DNA from: Blautia sp. An81
GTDB lineage: Bacteria > Bacillota > Clostridia > Lachnospirales > Lachnospiraceae
Assembly (NCBI RefSeq): GCF_002161285.1
Contig: NZ_NFHH01000025.1
Location: 1-55,467 of the forward strand
DNA: 55,467 nucleotides
Direction: 5' to 3'
Numbering within the stretch: position 1 is the stretch's first letter; every line of letters starts with the position of its first letter. Below, piece by piece: positions 1 to 7,937 of this stretch. Under the pieces are notes generated by a model. It did not search any database. It had not been told where the DNA came from and saw only the letters and a list, made by a program, of their open reading frames with translations. The position numbers and the translations under genes are program-made.

Positions 1-171
1 AAACAGGAGATCCGGGAATTAGACAGGCTGATCGAGGAACTGTCCAGTTATATGCGTTCCAGTGGAAAGCAATATGCTGATCATGCTGTTACCTTGAGAA
101 GATGGGCAGAACGGTCAGCTCCGGTAAAAAACATTCCGGATTATACCTGCAGTGAGGAGGAAAGTCTATGA
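1..171 (+). CDS. C-terminal end of a RepA-like replication initiator (partial)
   Basis: The frame is open from the first base and stops with TGA at 169-171, giving 56 residues. The tail ends in a short acidic stretch after a Trp-containing basic helix (LRRWAERSAP). This resembles the C-terminus of RepA/replisome-organiser proteins of Tn1549-like and mobilisable elements, and the next gene is a DnaC/IstB-like loader, the usual partner. The stop overlaps the ATG at 168 of the next gene (ATGA), which indicates translational coupling. The matching N-terminal half of such a protein occurs at 54945 at the other edge of the window, in a different element. The assignment rests on the short tail and the context. 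Confidence 0.5.
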   Translation, partial: KQEIRELDRLIEELSSYMRSSGKQYADHAVTLRRWAERSAPVKNIPDYTCSEEESL

Positions 172-1021
172 ACAAGGTGGTAGAAGAAACAGTAAAGAAC
201 ATGATGCAGCCGGGAGAAAAACCAGGGAGGATTACATCGGAGAAGACGGGCTCCTGTATTGTGGACAATGCCATGAACCGAAGGAGGCTTATTTCGATCA
301 GGAGAAAATCGGAGTTTTGGGAATAAAAAAACATCCGCGTGAATGTGAGTGCCGGAGGCAAAAGAGAAAAGAGGAGGAACAGTACCGGGAACAGCAGCGC
401 CATGAAGCTGTAGTCAGAGAATTGAAGGAACATTGTTTCTCGGATAGATCCATGAAGGAATGGACATTTAAGAATGATAAGGGACTTTCCGGAAATACAG
501 TGCTTGCAAAGCTGTATGTGAAAGACTGGGAAACAATGAAGGCGGAAAATACAGGCTACCTCTTCTGGGGAGCAGTGGGAACCGGGAAAAGTTTTCTGGC
601 GGGCTGTATTGCCAATGCACTGTTGGAACAGGAGATAGAAGTACGTATGAACAATTTCGCGGAAGTGCTGAATGATCTTTCTGCTAATTTTTCAGAGAAG
701 AATACATATATAAAAAATTTGTGCAGAGTTCCGCTGCTGATTCTGGATGATTTTGGAATGGAGAGGGGGACAGAGTATGGACTGGAACAGATCTATGCGG
801 TGATCGATGGCAGATATCGGAGCGAGAAACCCCTGATCGCGACGACCAATCTGACACTGCAGGAGTTAAAGAATCCGCAGGATACAGCGCATGCCAGGAT
901 TTATGACCGGTTGCTGGAGATGTGCGTGCCGGTTCAGTTTAAAGGGGAGAGTTTCCGAAAACGTACGGCTCAGGAAAAGCTGGGGCGGATGCAGAAAAGA
1001 GTAAAGGAGGAGATGAGGTAA
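152..1021 (+). CDS. DnaC/IstB-like AAA+ ATPase (helicase loader type), apparent 5' frameshift
   Basis: Likely loads a replicative helicase at the element's own origin. Counted from the first codon of the open frame (GTG 152), Walker A GAVGTGKS is at residues 140-147, followed by Walker B LLILDDFG. A Cys-rich N-terminal zinc-ribbon-like segment (YCGQC...CECRR) is typical of loaders in Tn1549-like elements. The start is doubtful. The ribosome site GAGGAGG (154-160) is placed for the ATG at 168, but that frame (MNKVVEETVK...) stops early. It joins the main frame if one G is restored in the run near 228-234, which would read ...GEKPGEDYIGEDG. I therefore suspect a 1-nt deletion, or a sequencing error, in the first 70 nt. 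The GTG at 152 overlaps the Shine-Dalgarno and is a weak start. Confidence 0.75.
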   Translation: MRRKVYEQGGRRNSKEHDAAGRKTREDYIGEDGLLYCGQCHEPKEAYFDQEKIGVLGIKKHPRECECRRQKRKEEEQYREQQRHEAVVRELKEHCFSDRSMKEWTFKNDKGLSGNTVLAKLYVKDWETMKAENTGYLFWGAVGTGKSFLAGCIANALLEQEIEVRMNNFAEVLNDLSANFSEKNTYIKNLCRVPLLILDDFGMERGTEYGLEQIYAVIDGRYRSEKPLIATTNLTLQELKNPQDTAHARIYDRLLEMCVPVQFKGESFRKRTAQEKLGRMQKRVKEEMR

Positions 1022-1216
1022 ATGAGACAGACAAAAGAAAGAGAGAGCAACTGCCGTCTGGCAGTGGATATTGAAGGGCTGGCCGCTATGCTTTCCTGCG
1101 GACAGATGACTGCAAGGAAGATTGCGGAAGATGCGGGAGCCCGGATCACCATCGGCCGCCGGGTATTGTACTCCGTACAGAAAGTGGAGAAATACCTGGA
1201 AGCAATAGCAGAATAG
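1022..1216 (+). CDS. Small excisionase-like helix-turn-helix protein (DUF6462 type)
   Basis: This 64-residue protein is built around a MerR/Xis-like winged helix (DIEGLAAMLSCGQMTARKI, then IGRRVLYSVQKVEKYL). Its place directly before a tyrosine integrase fits a recombination directionality factor or a regulator of excision. The same gene, with about two thirds identical residues by eye, sits before the integrase of element B at 27283. It starts at the ATG immediately after the TAA of the ATPase gene, preceded by GGAGGAG, so the two are translationally coupled. Confidence 0.7.
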   Translation: MRQTKERESNCRLAVDIEGLAAMLSCGQMTARKIAEDAGARITIGRRVLYSVQKVEKYLEAIAE

Positions 1217-1315
1217 AGGAACACGGATGTGCGTGGGGTTGGTTTTGTGCTATACTTTTCATAGACAGGACAAGACCATTCCCCACAACAGGGAGGTGTG
1301 AAGATTACAGAAGCA

Positions 1316-1373
1316 ACAGTTCAGCACGCGCCATTCGCAAAACCGCGCTACGTACGAATGATGGCTGAACTGT
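1316..1373 (+). promoter_or_regulatory. Long hairpin in the integrase leader of element A
   Basis: AACAGTTCAGC near 1315 pairs with GCTGAACTGTT near 1362. Inside it, GCCATTCG pairs with CGAATGATGGC, with a small bulge. The hairpin ends about 20 nt before the GTG start of the integrase. It has no T-run, so it is not a simple terminator. It could be an operator, an Xis/Int binding dyad, or an RNA fold that limits integrase translation. Confidence 0.5.
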
Positions 1374-1392
1374 TCCAGAAAGGAATGGTTTT

Positions 1393-2604
1393 GTGGCAAG
1401 AAAAGACAATAGAGGAAGAAATCTGAGGACCGGGGAATCCCAGCGCAAGGATGGACTCTATATGTACCGGTATAAAGATGAACGGACTGGCAGACGCCTG
1501 GCCGTTTATTCTCCGGATCTGGCTGAACTCAGGAAAAAAGAAAAAGAGATTGAGAAAGACCAGAGCGAAGGAATTATGACCGATACCCAATGCAAGAACA
1601 TGACTCTCAATGACCTGTTTGAGATCCACATGGATACCAGAAAGCTGGCAGAGAGTACACAGGCCAATTACAGAAGGATGTGGAACAGTCTTGTGAGGAA
1701 CGAACTCGGACAGATGAAAGTGGTACAGGTTAGACCATCTCATGTACGCCTGTTTTATTCCCGGCTGAGCAAACAGAAATATTCCCACAGTACCATCAAG
1801 TTTCTCCATAATATGATCTTACCGAGCTTTGAGGTGGCTGTAGATGATGATATCATCCGAAAGAATCCGGCCAAGAGAACGCTGGGAGACTATGGGGAAC
1901 CGGAAAAGAAACGCATCGCCCTGTCCTTTGATCAGCAGAAAAATCTGTTGAACTATGTTAAGAACAGCGAGGTATTCCATATCTATCTGCCGCTTTTGCA
2001 GGTGATGATCGGAACCGGGCTCCGCTGTGGCGAACTGATCGGGCTCACCTGGAAGGACGTAGATCTGAAGACCCGGACCGTATATGTGAATCATCAGCTG
2101 ATCTATAAGAACTATGGAGACGGGTGTGATTTTCATGTGACCATGCCCAAGACAGAAGCCGGGATCCGGGAGATTCCAATGAGCAAGATGGTGGCAAAAG
2201 CCTTTGAGACTCAGAGACGGCTGAATTTTCAGATGGGAATTCCCAGGGATGTGAAGATCGAAGGGCTTTCGAATTTCGTATTCATGAGCAGGAGCGGACG
2301 CCCTATGATGCCGACTACTGTGAACTTTATTCTCCGGGATATTGTGAAGGCGTATAACGAGGAAGAAAATGAGCGGGCAAAGCGGGAGAGGAGAAAGCCG
2401 GAAGAGCTGCCTCATATTTCCGCCCATATTCTCAGACATACGGCCTGTACCCGGATGGCAGAGACAGATCTGGATATGAAGGTCGTTCAGTACGTGATGG
2501 GACATGCCAACATCAGTGTCACGATGGAAGTTTATAACCATATCACAGACCGGTCCAGGATCGAAAGAGAAATCGCAAAGATGGATTTGGTGCAGATTAT
2601 GTGA
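1393..2604 (+). CDS. Tyrosine recombinase / integrase of element A
   Basis: Phage-type site-specific recombinase of the Tn916 Int class, 403 residues. It has an N-terminal arm-binding domain (to about residue 60), a SAM-like core-binding domain (about 70-170) and a C-terminal catalytic domain. Visible catalytic elements are Arg in GTGLRCGEL, HILRHTACTR (His and Arg), HANISVTMEVYNH (His), and the nucleophile Tyr381. GTG start at 1393, preceded by GAAAGGA. It should cut at the core TTAGCACTCA at 2882 and bind the TGGTGTAG repeats between 2687 and 2790. It is a paralogue of the element B integrase at 27582. It appears intact. Confidence 0.93.
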   Translation: MARKDNRGRNLRTGESQRKDGLYMYRYKDERTGRRLAVYSPDLAELRKKEKEIEKDQSEGIMTDTQCKNMTLNDLFEIHMDTRKLAESTQANYRRMWNSLVRNELGQMKVVQVRPSHVRLFYSRLSKQKYSHSTIKFLHNMILPSFEVAVDDDIIRKNPAKRTLGDYGEPEKKRIALSFDQQKNLLNYVKNSEVFHIYLPLLQVMIGTGLRCGELIGLTWKDVDLKTRTVYVNHQLIYKNYGDGCDFHVTMPKTEAGIREIPMSKMVAKAFETQRRLNFQMGIPRDVKIEGLSNFVFMSRSGRPMMPTTVNFILRDIVKAYNEEENERAKRERRKPEELPHISAHILRHTACTRMAETDLDMKVVQYVMGHANISVTMEVYNHITDRSRIEREIAKMDLVQIM

Positions 2605-2686
2605 TGGAAATTTCTGTCCCGGCATTGGAGTTTTTAGGGGCATGATGGTGAAAAACATGAAAAAAAATCGGATTTTTCTGCTTTTG

Positions 2687-2790
2687 ATGGTGTAGTAAAT
2701 TAACTCAGATTTCCTTGAATTTACAGGGGATTTTGGAGATCCCCGATTCTGAAATTGGTGTAGAAATGGTGTAAAAATGGTGTAGTAAGC
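2687..2790 (+). repeat. Integrase arm-site repeats at the right end of element A
   Basis: TGGTGTAGTAAA at 2688 is followed by three more copies of TGGTGTA at 2755-2787, spaced 11-14 nt apart. The same word recurs at every related terminus in the window (30598, 33181, 33650, 36552) and is replaced by TTGGTGTCAA in element B. This matches the arm-type DR sites bound by the N-terminal domain of Tn916-class integrases. Confidence 0.6.
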
Positions 2791-2881
2791 CATTTTTTGA
2801 AAAAATCATAAAATTGGAAAGCCCGAAAAAGCCCGTAAAATCAAGCTTTTTTGAGGTTTTCCAAAAAAAATATTTAAAAAA

Positions 2882-2891
2882 TTAGCACTCA
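2882..2891 (+). other. Attachment core TTAGCACTCA at the junction of elements A and B
   Basis: The 10-bp core is shared with the CIRCE left arm at 28925 and with the cores at 36418 and (one mismatch) 30463. To its left is the right-end block of element A: arm sites, then the partly self-complementary segment AAGCCCGTAAAATCAAGCTTTTTT near 2831-2870. To its right is the left end of element B. The site is therefore attR of A and attL of B in one. Confidence 0.7.
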
Positions 2892-3060
2892 CCTCTTGTT
2901 ATCGCAGTGTGGCTTTTGTCTAACTTCATAGAGTGCCGTAAGTGCCTATTTATGGGCATTTCTCGGATTTTATGATTTTGTCTTAACTCGTCAGAAATCG
3001 TCATTTTATAAAAATTTGGTGTCAAAATTGGTGTCAATCAGCGGAGAGATACCTTTTCTT
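2892..3060 (+). repeat. Left terminus of ICE element B (stem-loop and Int arm sites)
   Basis: After the core there is a GC-rich dyad (GTGCCGTAAGTGCC around 2935-2975), then two arm repeats TTGGTGTCAA at 3016-3037. The same arm word is doubled at the right end of B (28820-28841). This layout parallels the C, D and E termini although the sequence differs, which fits B having a different arm specificity but the same core. Confidence 0.6.
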
Positions 3061-3148
3061 GCCACAGTATATCAGTATCACAAATTGAAAAATTGAATAT
3101 CGCAAGTAGATTATGGAACGCCGATATTGACGTTCCTTTTCTATTTCC

Positions 3149-3175
3149 AGCCGTTCAGAAATGGACGGCTTTTTC
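3149..3175 (+). terminator. Terminator-like hairpin before the adhesin gene
   Basis: AGCCGT pairs with ACGGCT across a 10-nt loop, followed by TTTTT. A second short dyad, GGAACG/CGTTCC, lies just upstream (about 3115-3136). The hairpin ends about 15 nt before the ribosome site of the next gene. The same hairpin, T-run and Shine-Dalgarno layout recurs at 7883, 14029 and 15357. It may stop transcription entering from element A, or act as an attenuator. Confidence 0.6.
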
Positions 3176-3207
3176 TATATCCAAACGAAAGGAGAATTTT
3201 AAAAGCT

Positions 3208-6200
3208 ATGAAAAAGATATTGAAGCGATTAGCCACAGGCTTCCTTGCCTTTGCGACTATCGTTACCGCTTTGCCGACAACGGCAGTCCACGCTTCCGAG
3301 AAGCAATACTGGACAGAAAGTGCCGAGCGTGTCGGTATCGTTGAAAAAGTAATGAATGACGGTTCTATCGGTTCGACATTCAACGAGGGACACATGACCG
3401 TTGAGGGCGAGGACGCTTTCTGCGTGGATATTAACACCAACTTCCGCAACGGCTACAAGACCAGAGCCGACGCAAGCACACGCATGAGCTACGACCAGAT
3501 TTCAGATGTTGCACTCTCAATCGAGTATGTTAATCAGTATGTGCAGAGCCACAGCGGATTGAGCAGTCAGCATATCTATCTTTTGAAACAGTGCGTCGTA
3601 TGGCAGAGATTGAGCGTTCATCTTGGCTGGCAATGCGATAACGTCAGAGCTTCCTATGATGAAATCCCTAAAGCTATACAGGACGAGGTTTACGCTGGGG
3701 CGAAAGCCTTTGCCAGCGAGAACAAGGGACGCTATGAATGTGGCGGTTACATCTATTCTGGCGAGGGACAGGACATTGGACAGTTCTGGGCGAAACTTGC
3801 CGTAGGAAATGCCACCCTTAAAAAGACTTCCAGTAATGCCAGCATTACTGACGGGAACGGGCTTTACTCTATCGCTGGTGCGACATATGGTGTCTATTCT
3901 GATAAGGACTGTACGAAACAGCTTGCCACCCTTACGACTGATAACAGCGGAAACACGGATACCGTGGAAGTAAAGGCTGGCACAGTCTACATCAAAGAGC
4001 TTTCTGCTCCTGTTGGCTATAAGGTAGACAGCACTGTCTATTCTTTAAATGTGGAAGCTGGCAAGACAGTGACACTCAATGTATCAGATACGCCAAAGGT
4101 CACAGACACCTTGATTGAGCTTTTCAAGATTGACATGGAAACACAGAAAGACGCTCCACAGGGCGACGCTTCCCTAGAGGGTGCGGAGTTCACATGGAAA
4201 TTTTATGCGGGACACTATACCGCTGACAATCTCCCTAGCGAGCCTACAAAGACATGGGTGACAAAGACAATCGCTGAAAAGGACAGCGACGGCACTATCC
4301 ATTATGTTTCCCGCCTTTCTGATGAATACAAGGTATCTGGGGACAGCTTCTATACACAGGACGGAAAGAACGTACTTCCTTTAGGAACGCTGACTGTTGA
4401 GGAAACGAAAGCTCCTGACGGCTATCTTCTTGACGGTGCATATATGCAGGCTGACGGAAGCGAGGAACAGATTAAGGGAATGTACCTTACACAGATTACC
4501 GAGGACGGCGACATTGCCGTATTGTCTGGAAGCAATCAGTACCATGTATCAGACAAGGTTATCCGTGGCGGTGTGAAAATCCAGAAAAGAGATTTGGAAA
4601 CCAGCGATACCAAAGGTCAAGGAAGTGCGACTTTGAAAGACGCTGAATTTGAAATCATCTCTCTAAATGACAACGCCGTACTTGTTGAGGGCAAGCTCTA
4701 CAATAAGAATGAAGTGGTAAAGACAATCCTTACCGACATTGAGGGCGTGGCTTCTACTTCTGCCGACCTGTTACCTTACGGAAAATACCGTATCGAAGAA
4801 AGCAAAGCTCCAGAGGGCTATCTGACGGACGGTGCGAAACCGATTGAATTTGAAATCACAGAGGACGGAAAAATCGTTGACCTTACAGGTGCGGACACTT
4901 CCATTTACAATCAAGTGAAGCGTGGCGACCTAGAGGGTGTCAAGATTGGTGCTGGCACACACCAGCATCTTGCGGGAGTTCCGTTTAGGATCACAAGCAA
5001 GACCACAGGTGAGAGCCATATTATCGTAACTGATGATAACGGGCAGTTCTCCACTTCTTCTGACTGGGCTTCCCATAAGAACAACACTAACGCAGGAAAG
5101 ACCAGCGAGGACGGTATCTGGTTTGGAACAAGCGAGCCGGACGACAGCAAGGGTGCTTTGATTTACGATACCTATATCATTGAGGAATTACGCTGTGAGG
5201 GCAACAAAGGCTTTGAGCTTATCCCACCGTTTGAAATCGTGGTGTCCAGAAACAATGTGACCGTTGACTTAGGGACACTTACTGATGAATACGAGAAAGA
5301 AATCTCTATCCATACCACAGCCACAGGCAAGGACGGAGAAAAGTCTATCGTGGCTGGCAAAGAGGTAACAATCGTTGACACGGTTACGCTTGACGGGCTG
5401 GAAAAAGGCACAAAGTATCAGTTGAAAGGCTGGCAGATATTGAAAGAAGAAAATGCCGAGCTTCTTATCGACGGACAGCGCGTAGAGAACAGCTATACCT
5501 TTACTGCTGATGATGAAGAAATGAAAGTGGAAATTTCCTATACATTCAATGCGTCTGATTTAGGTGGTAAGAACCTTGTTACCTTTGAGGAACTTTACGA
5601 CCTTTCCAACAAGGACGAGCCTGTAAAGGTGGCTGAACACAAGGACATTGACGACGAGGGACAGACGGTGCTTATCACAGAGCGTATCATCTCTATCCAT
5701 ACCACAGCGACTAGCGAGGACGGAAAGAAAGAGATTGAAGCTGGAAAAGACGTGACAATCATTGATACCGTTACCCTTGACGGATTGGAAATTGGCACAA
5801 AGTATCAGCTTGTAGGTTGGCAGATGATTAAGGACGAAAACGCAGAACTTATCATCAATGGTGAACGTGTCGAGAATGACTATACCTTTACTGCCGACAG
5901 TGAAAGCATGGAAGTCCAGATTTCCTTTACATTCGACGCTTCCGAGCTGGGCGGGAAAGAGCTTGTGACCTTTGAGGAATTATACGATTTGAGCAATCCA
6001 GACGAACCGACAAAGGTTACAGAGCATAAGGACATTGAGGACGACGGGCAGACGGTGACAATCACAGAAGTACCAGAAACGCCAGAAGAACCAACAGAGC
6101 CAGAACAGCCGACCACACCAGATACACCGAGCAAGACAACGGACGCTCCAAAGACAGGCGACAACACAAACATTGCCTTATTCTTAGGGCTTCTTGTTCT

Positions 6201-6252
6201 CTCTGGTGCAGGCGTGGCAGGAACATACTTCATCAAGCGTAGACGTTCATAA
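3208..6252 (+). CDS. Cell-wall-anchored surface adhesin with thioester, SpaA/Cna-B and VaFE-repeat domains
   Basis: A 1014-residue secreted protein. A signal peptide (MKKILKRLATGFLAF..., cleavage near AVHA-SE) is followed by a thioester-domain-like region with FC72VDIN and Q128CVVW as the probable Cys-Gln cross-link pair. Then come SpaA/Cna-B prealbumin modules (KAPDGY and KAPEGY signatures, Lys/Glu isopeptide-type), two near-identical VaFE-type repeats of about 129 residues, a Pro/Glu/Thr stalk, and a sorting signal APKTGD (from A980) with a TM helix and RRR tail. The motif is a variant of LPXTG. It probably attaches recipient cells or host surfaces and may help mating contact. The start at 3208 is chosen for the signal peptide; GGAG at 3191 is rather far. 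It is first in the ICE transfer region. Confidence 0.88.
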   Translation: MKKILKRLATGFLAFATIVTALPTTAVHASEKQYWTESAERVGIVEKVMNDGSIGSTFNEGHMTVEGEDAFCVDINTNFRNGYKTRADASTRMSYDQISDVALSIEYVNQYVQSHSGLSSQHIYLLKQCVVWQRLSVHLGWQCDNVRASYDEIPKAIQDEVYAGAKAFASENKGRYECGGYIYSGEGQDIGQFWAKLAVGNATLKKTSSNASITDGNGLYSIAGATYGVYSDKDCTKQLATLTTDNSGNTDTVEVKAGTVYIKELSAPVGYKVDSTVYSLNVEAGKTVTLNVSDTPKVTDTLIELFKIDMETQKDAPQGDASLEGAEFTWKFYAGHYTADNLPSEPTKTWVTKTIAEKDSDGTIHYVSRLSDEYKVSGDSFYTQDGKNVLPLGTLTVEETKAPDGYLLDGAYMQADGSEEQIKGMYLTQITEDGDIAVLSGSNQYHVSDKVIRGGVKIQKRDLETSDTKGQGSATLKDAEFEIISLNDNAVLVEGKLYNKNEVVKTILTDIEGVASTSADLLPYGKYRIEESKAPEGYLTDGAKPIEFEITEDGKIVDLTGADTSIYNQVKRGDLEGVKIGAGTHQHLAGVPFRITSKTTGESHIIVTDDNGQFSTSSDWASHKNNTNAGKTSEDGIWFGTSEPDDSKGALIYDTYIIEELRCEGNKGFELIPPFEIVVSRNNVTVDLGTLTDEYEKEISIHTTATGKDGEKSIVAGKEVTIVDTVTLDGLEKGTKYQLKGWQILKEENAELLIDGQRVENSYTFTADDEEMKVEISYTFNASDLGGKNLVTFEELYDLSNKDEPVKVAEHKDIDDEGQTVLITERIISIHTTATSEDGKKEIEAGKDVTIIDTVTLDGLEIGTKYQLVGWQMIKDENAELIINGERVENDYTFTADSESMEVQISFTFDASELGGKELVTFEELYDLSNPDEPTKVTEHKDIEDDGQTVTITEVPETPEEPTEPEQPTTPDTPSKTTDAPKTGDNTNIALFLGLLVLSGAGVAGTYFIKRRRS
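5303..6075 (+). repeat. Tandem direct repeat of about 386 bp inside the adhesin gene
   Basis: Two copies begin with the same words (ATCTCTATCCATACCACAG) at about 5304 and 5690. They encode the two VaFE modules (VDTVTLDGLEKGTKYQL and the matching second copy). Such repeats can expand or contract by recombination and change stalk length. Confidence 0.8.
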
Positions 6253-6317
6253 TCGGACGGTCTGCTTATGATGAAGAAATCACGTTCCCCGCCGTATGTA
6301 CTTATAACAGGGAATGA

Positions 6318-6413
6318 AAATTTAAACTGTTCCTTTTCTGTTAATCTGCTTGCGGATTGACGGAAAAGAACAGTCCACTAGGGGCGTGGGGAGTGTAGCT
6401 CCCCACATATCAA
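6318..6413 (+). terminator. Two hairpins between the adhesin and DUF961 genes
   Basis: CTGTTCCTTTTC pairs with GAAAAGAACAG over about 45 nt (6330-6375). A compact hairpin TGGGGAG/CTCCCCA follows near 6388-6408. Neither has a long T-run, so termination is uncertain. They could also be RNA-processing or protein-binding elements. Confidence 0.4.
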
Positions 6414-6440
6414 CAACAGAAAGAAATGAGGTATGAACAC

Positions 6441-6767
6441 ATGAAATTGAAATATATCGTGCCTGACATGGCACAGACTTTTGGGAACTTGGAGTTTGCA
6501 GGAGAAAATGACGTGGAACAACAGCGTGTGAATGGTCGCTTTGTTCCCGTGACGAGAAGCTACAACCTGTATTCCGACATTCAGAGAGCCGACGACATTA
6601 TCGTGGTGCTTCCCACAAAGGCTGGGGAGAAGCGTTTCAAGTATGAGCAGAAAGTCAAGCTCGTCAATCCTAAGATTACCGCCGAGGGAAAGAACGTGCG
6701 AGGTCGTGGCTACACCAACTATATCTTAACGGCTGATGATATGCTCCCAGCCGAGGAAAGCAAGTAA
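6441..6767 (+). CDS. DUF961 family protein (Tn916 Orf23/24-like)
   Basis: Small cytoplasmic protein of about 108 residues, found at the start of the transfer operon of Tn916-family ICEs. The role is not firmly established; the family is conserved with the conjugation genes. Sequence marks are the N-terminus MKLKYIVPDM and the middle motif NLYSDIQRADDI. The ATG at 6441 is preferred over 6426 because GAGGT sits 8 nt before it and the family begins with this motif. It is followed after 15 nt by a paralogue at 6783, so the two form a tandem pair. Confidence 0.8.
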   Translation: MKLKYIVPDMAQTFGNLEFAGENDVEQQRVNGRFVPVTRSYNLYSDIQRADDIIVVLPTKAGEKRFKYEQKVKLVNPKITAEGKNVRGRGYTNYILTADDMLPAEESK

Positions 6768-6782
6768 AGGGGGTATCAGATT

Positions 6783-7168
6783 ATGAGATTAGCGAATGGA
6801 ATTGTGTTAGATAAGGAAAAGACGTTTGGAGTGCTGAAATTCTCCGCATTAAGACATGAGGTGCGTGTAGAAAATGAGGACGGGACGACCAGCGAGGAAA
6901 TCAAGCGTAGAACCTATGACTTGAAGTGCAGTCAGCAGGAACGCACGATACAGGTATCTATCCCAGCGGAAATCCCTGTCAAGGACTACCCGTATAATGC
7001 CGAGGTGGAGCTTATCAATCCTGTTGCCGATACAGTGGCAAACGCCACTACCGAGGTGCAGACGTGGAATGGTACATCAAGGCAGACGATATTGTGCTGA
7101 AAAATAAAGGCAGTCAGCCCACAGGAAATCCACAGAACCACGCTCCGCAGGGACAGCAGAAAAAATAA
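6783..7168 (+). pseudogene. Second DUF961 family protein, C-terminus frameshifted
   Basis: Paralogue of the preceding gene (Tn916 Orf22-like). The open frame stops at 7100 with a non-family tail (TSRQTILC). Downstream, one frame over, the DNA still encodes the expected ending WYIKADDIVLKNKG, continuing to a TAA at 7166-7168. The two parts join if one base is added or two removed near 7062-7072. The truncated product has 105 residues. It may remain partly functional because only the last third of one domain is lost. The region after it, to 7256, is AT-rich and leads into inserted cargo. Confidence 0.7.
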
Positions 7169-7256
7169 TTATCATATAAAATAAATTTTGATTGTCTCTA
7201 ATATTAAGAAATCGTATAATGTTCATGTATGATTTTTAATTAAGGGATGTGAATAC

Positions 7257-7874
7257 ATGAGCGAGAAATTATTAGACTTATTAAGAATATTTCTTGAGAA
7301 ATATTTAGTGCCAACGGTTATTGCAATAGTGCTTTCTTTTATCACTTATTACTTTACACCCACGGATAATAGGTTATTATTAAAGTTTACCATTTGGGGT
7401 TATAGCGTTTTTTTATTCTGCGTATGGTTTCTTTGCATAAAATTTGTAATATGGTTAATAGAGAAAATACAGTATCACAATTACTCGAAAGGCATTGAAG
7501 AACGCAGTAAACAACGGAAAGCTAGTGAATTACAAGAAGATTTAGAGTGGATTTGGACAGAAATAGACAGTTTATCTTCAAATGATTATAAAATATTACT
7601 TCAATTCATAAAAAATGGGAATAAACCGTACTACAGTTCTAGTATTTATTGTGGAGATTGCTTATTAAATTCTGAATGGGTTCATAAAACAGTATCAAAG
7701 CCTGCTAAGCAAGAATTGATACAGTCAAAAAGGGATTCTTCATCAAGAGCAAGTTCACTTCCAGCGTATGAAACGATCTCAGGAACATATCAATATATTC
7801 TTAGAAATGATATTTATCAATTACTTAAATATTCATACGCAACATATGGCAGGATTTCTCATTTTGAAAGATAA
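7257..7874 (+). CDS. Small membrane protein, possibly superinfection-exclusion (SieB-like)
   Basis: 205 residues with two hydrophobic helices near the N-terminus (about 14-31 and 43-66) and a long cytoplasmic tail with an acidic segment ELQEDLEWIWTEI. Its AT-rich codon use differs from the flanking transfer genes. It sits between DUF961 and the coupling-protein gene, where Tn916 has nothing comparable, so it reads as cargo. Two TM helices followed by a cytoplasmic domain are the layout of SieB-type superinfection exclusion proteins. That match is a resemblance only. The ATG at 7257 follows AAGGGATGTG. Confidence 0.45.
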   Translation: MSEKLLDLLRIFLEKYLVPTVIAIVLSFITYYFTPTDNRLLLKFTIWGYSVFLFCVWFLCIKFVIWLIEKIQYHNYSKGIEERSKQRKASELQEDLEWIWTEIDSLSSNDYKILLQFIKNGNKPYYSSSIYCGDCLLNSEWVHKTVSKPAKQELIQSKRDSSSRASSLPAYETISGTYQYILRNDIYQLLKYSYATYGRISHFER

Positions 7875-7882
7875 AGTTATAC

Positions 7883-7915
7883 AAAGCGGTTAGTCTATAC
7901 GATTGACCGCTTTTT
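7883..7915 (+). terminator. Terminator-like hairpin before the coupling-protein gene
   Basis: AAAGCGGT pairs with ACCGCTTT and runs into TTTTT. It lies between the cargo gene and the Shine-Dalgarno of the FtsK-like gene. It is nearly the same hairpin as at 14029, which also follows a cargo gene. Confidence 0.65.
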
Positions 7916-7937
7916 CCATATCCAGAAAGGGGTGTTT

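Noticed and set aside
1819-2793. 324-codon minus-strand frame across the integrase
   Set aside because: It is antisense to a conserved integrase with a complete catalytic set and reads as a shadow.
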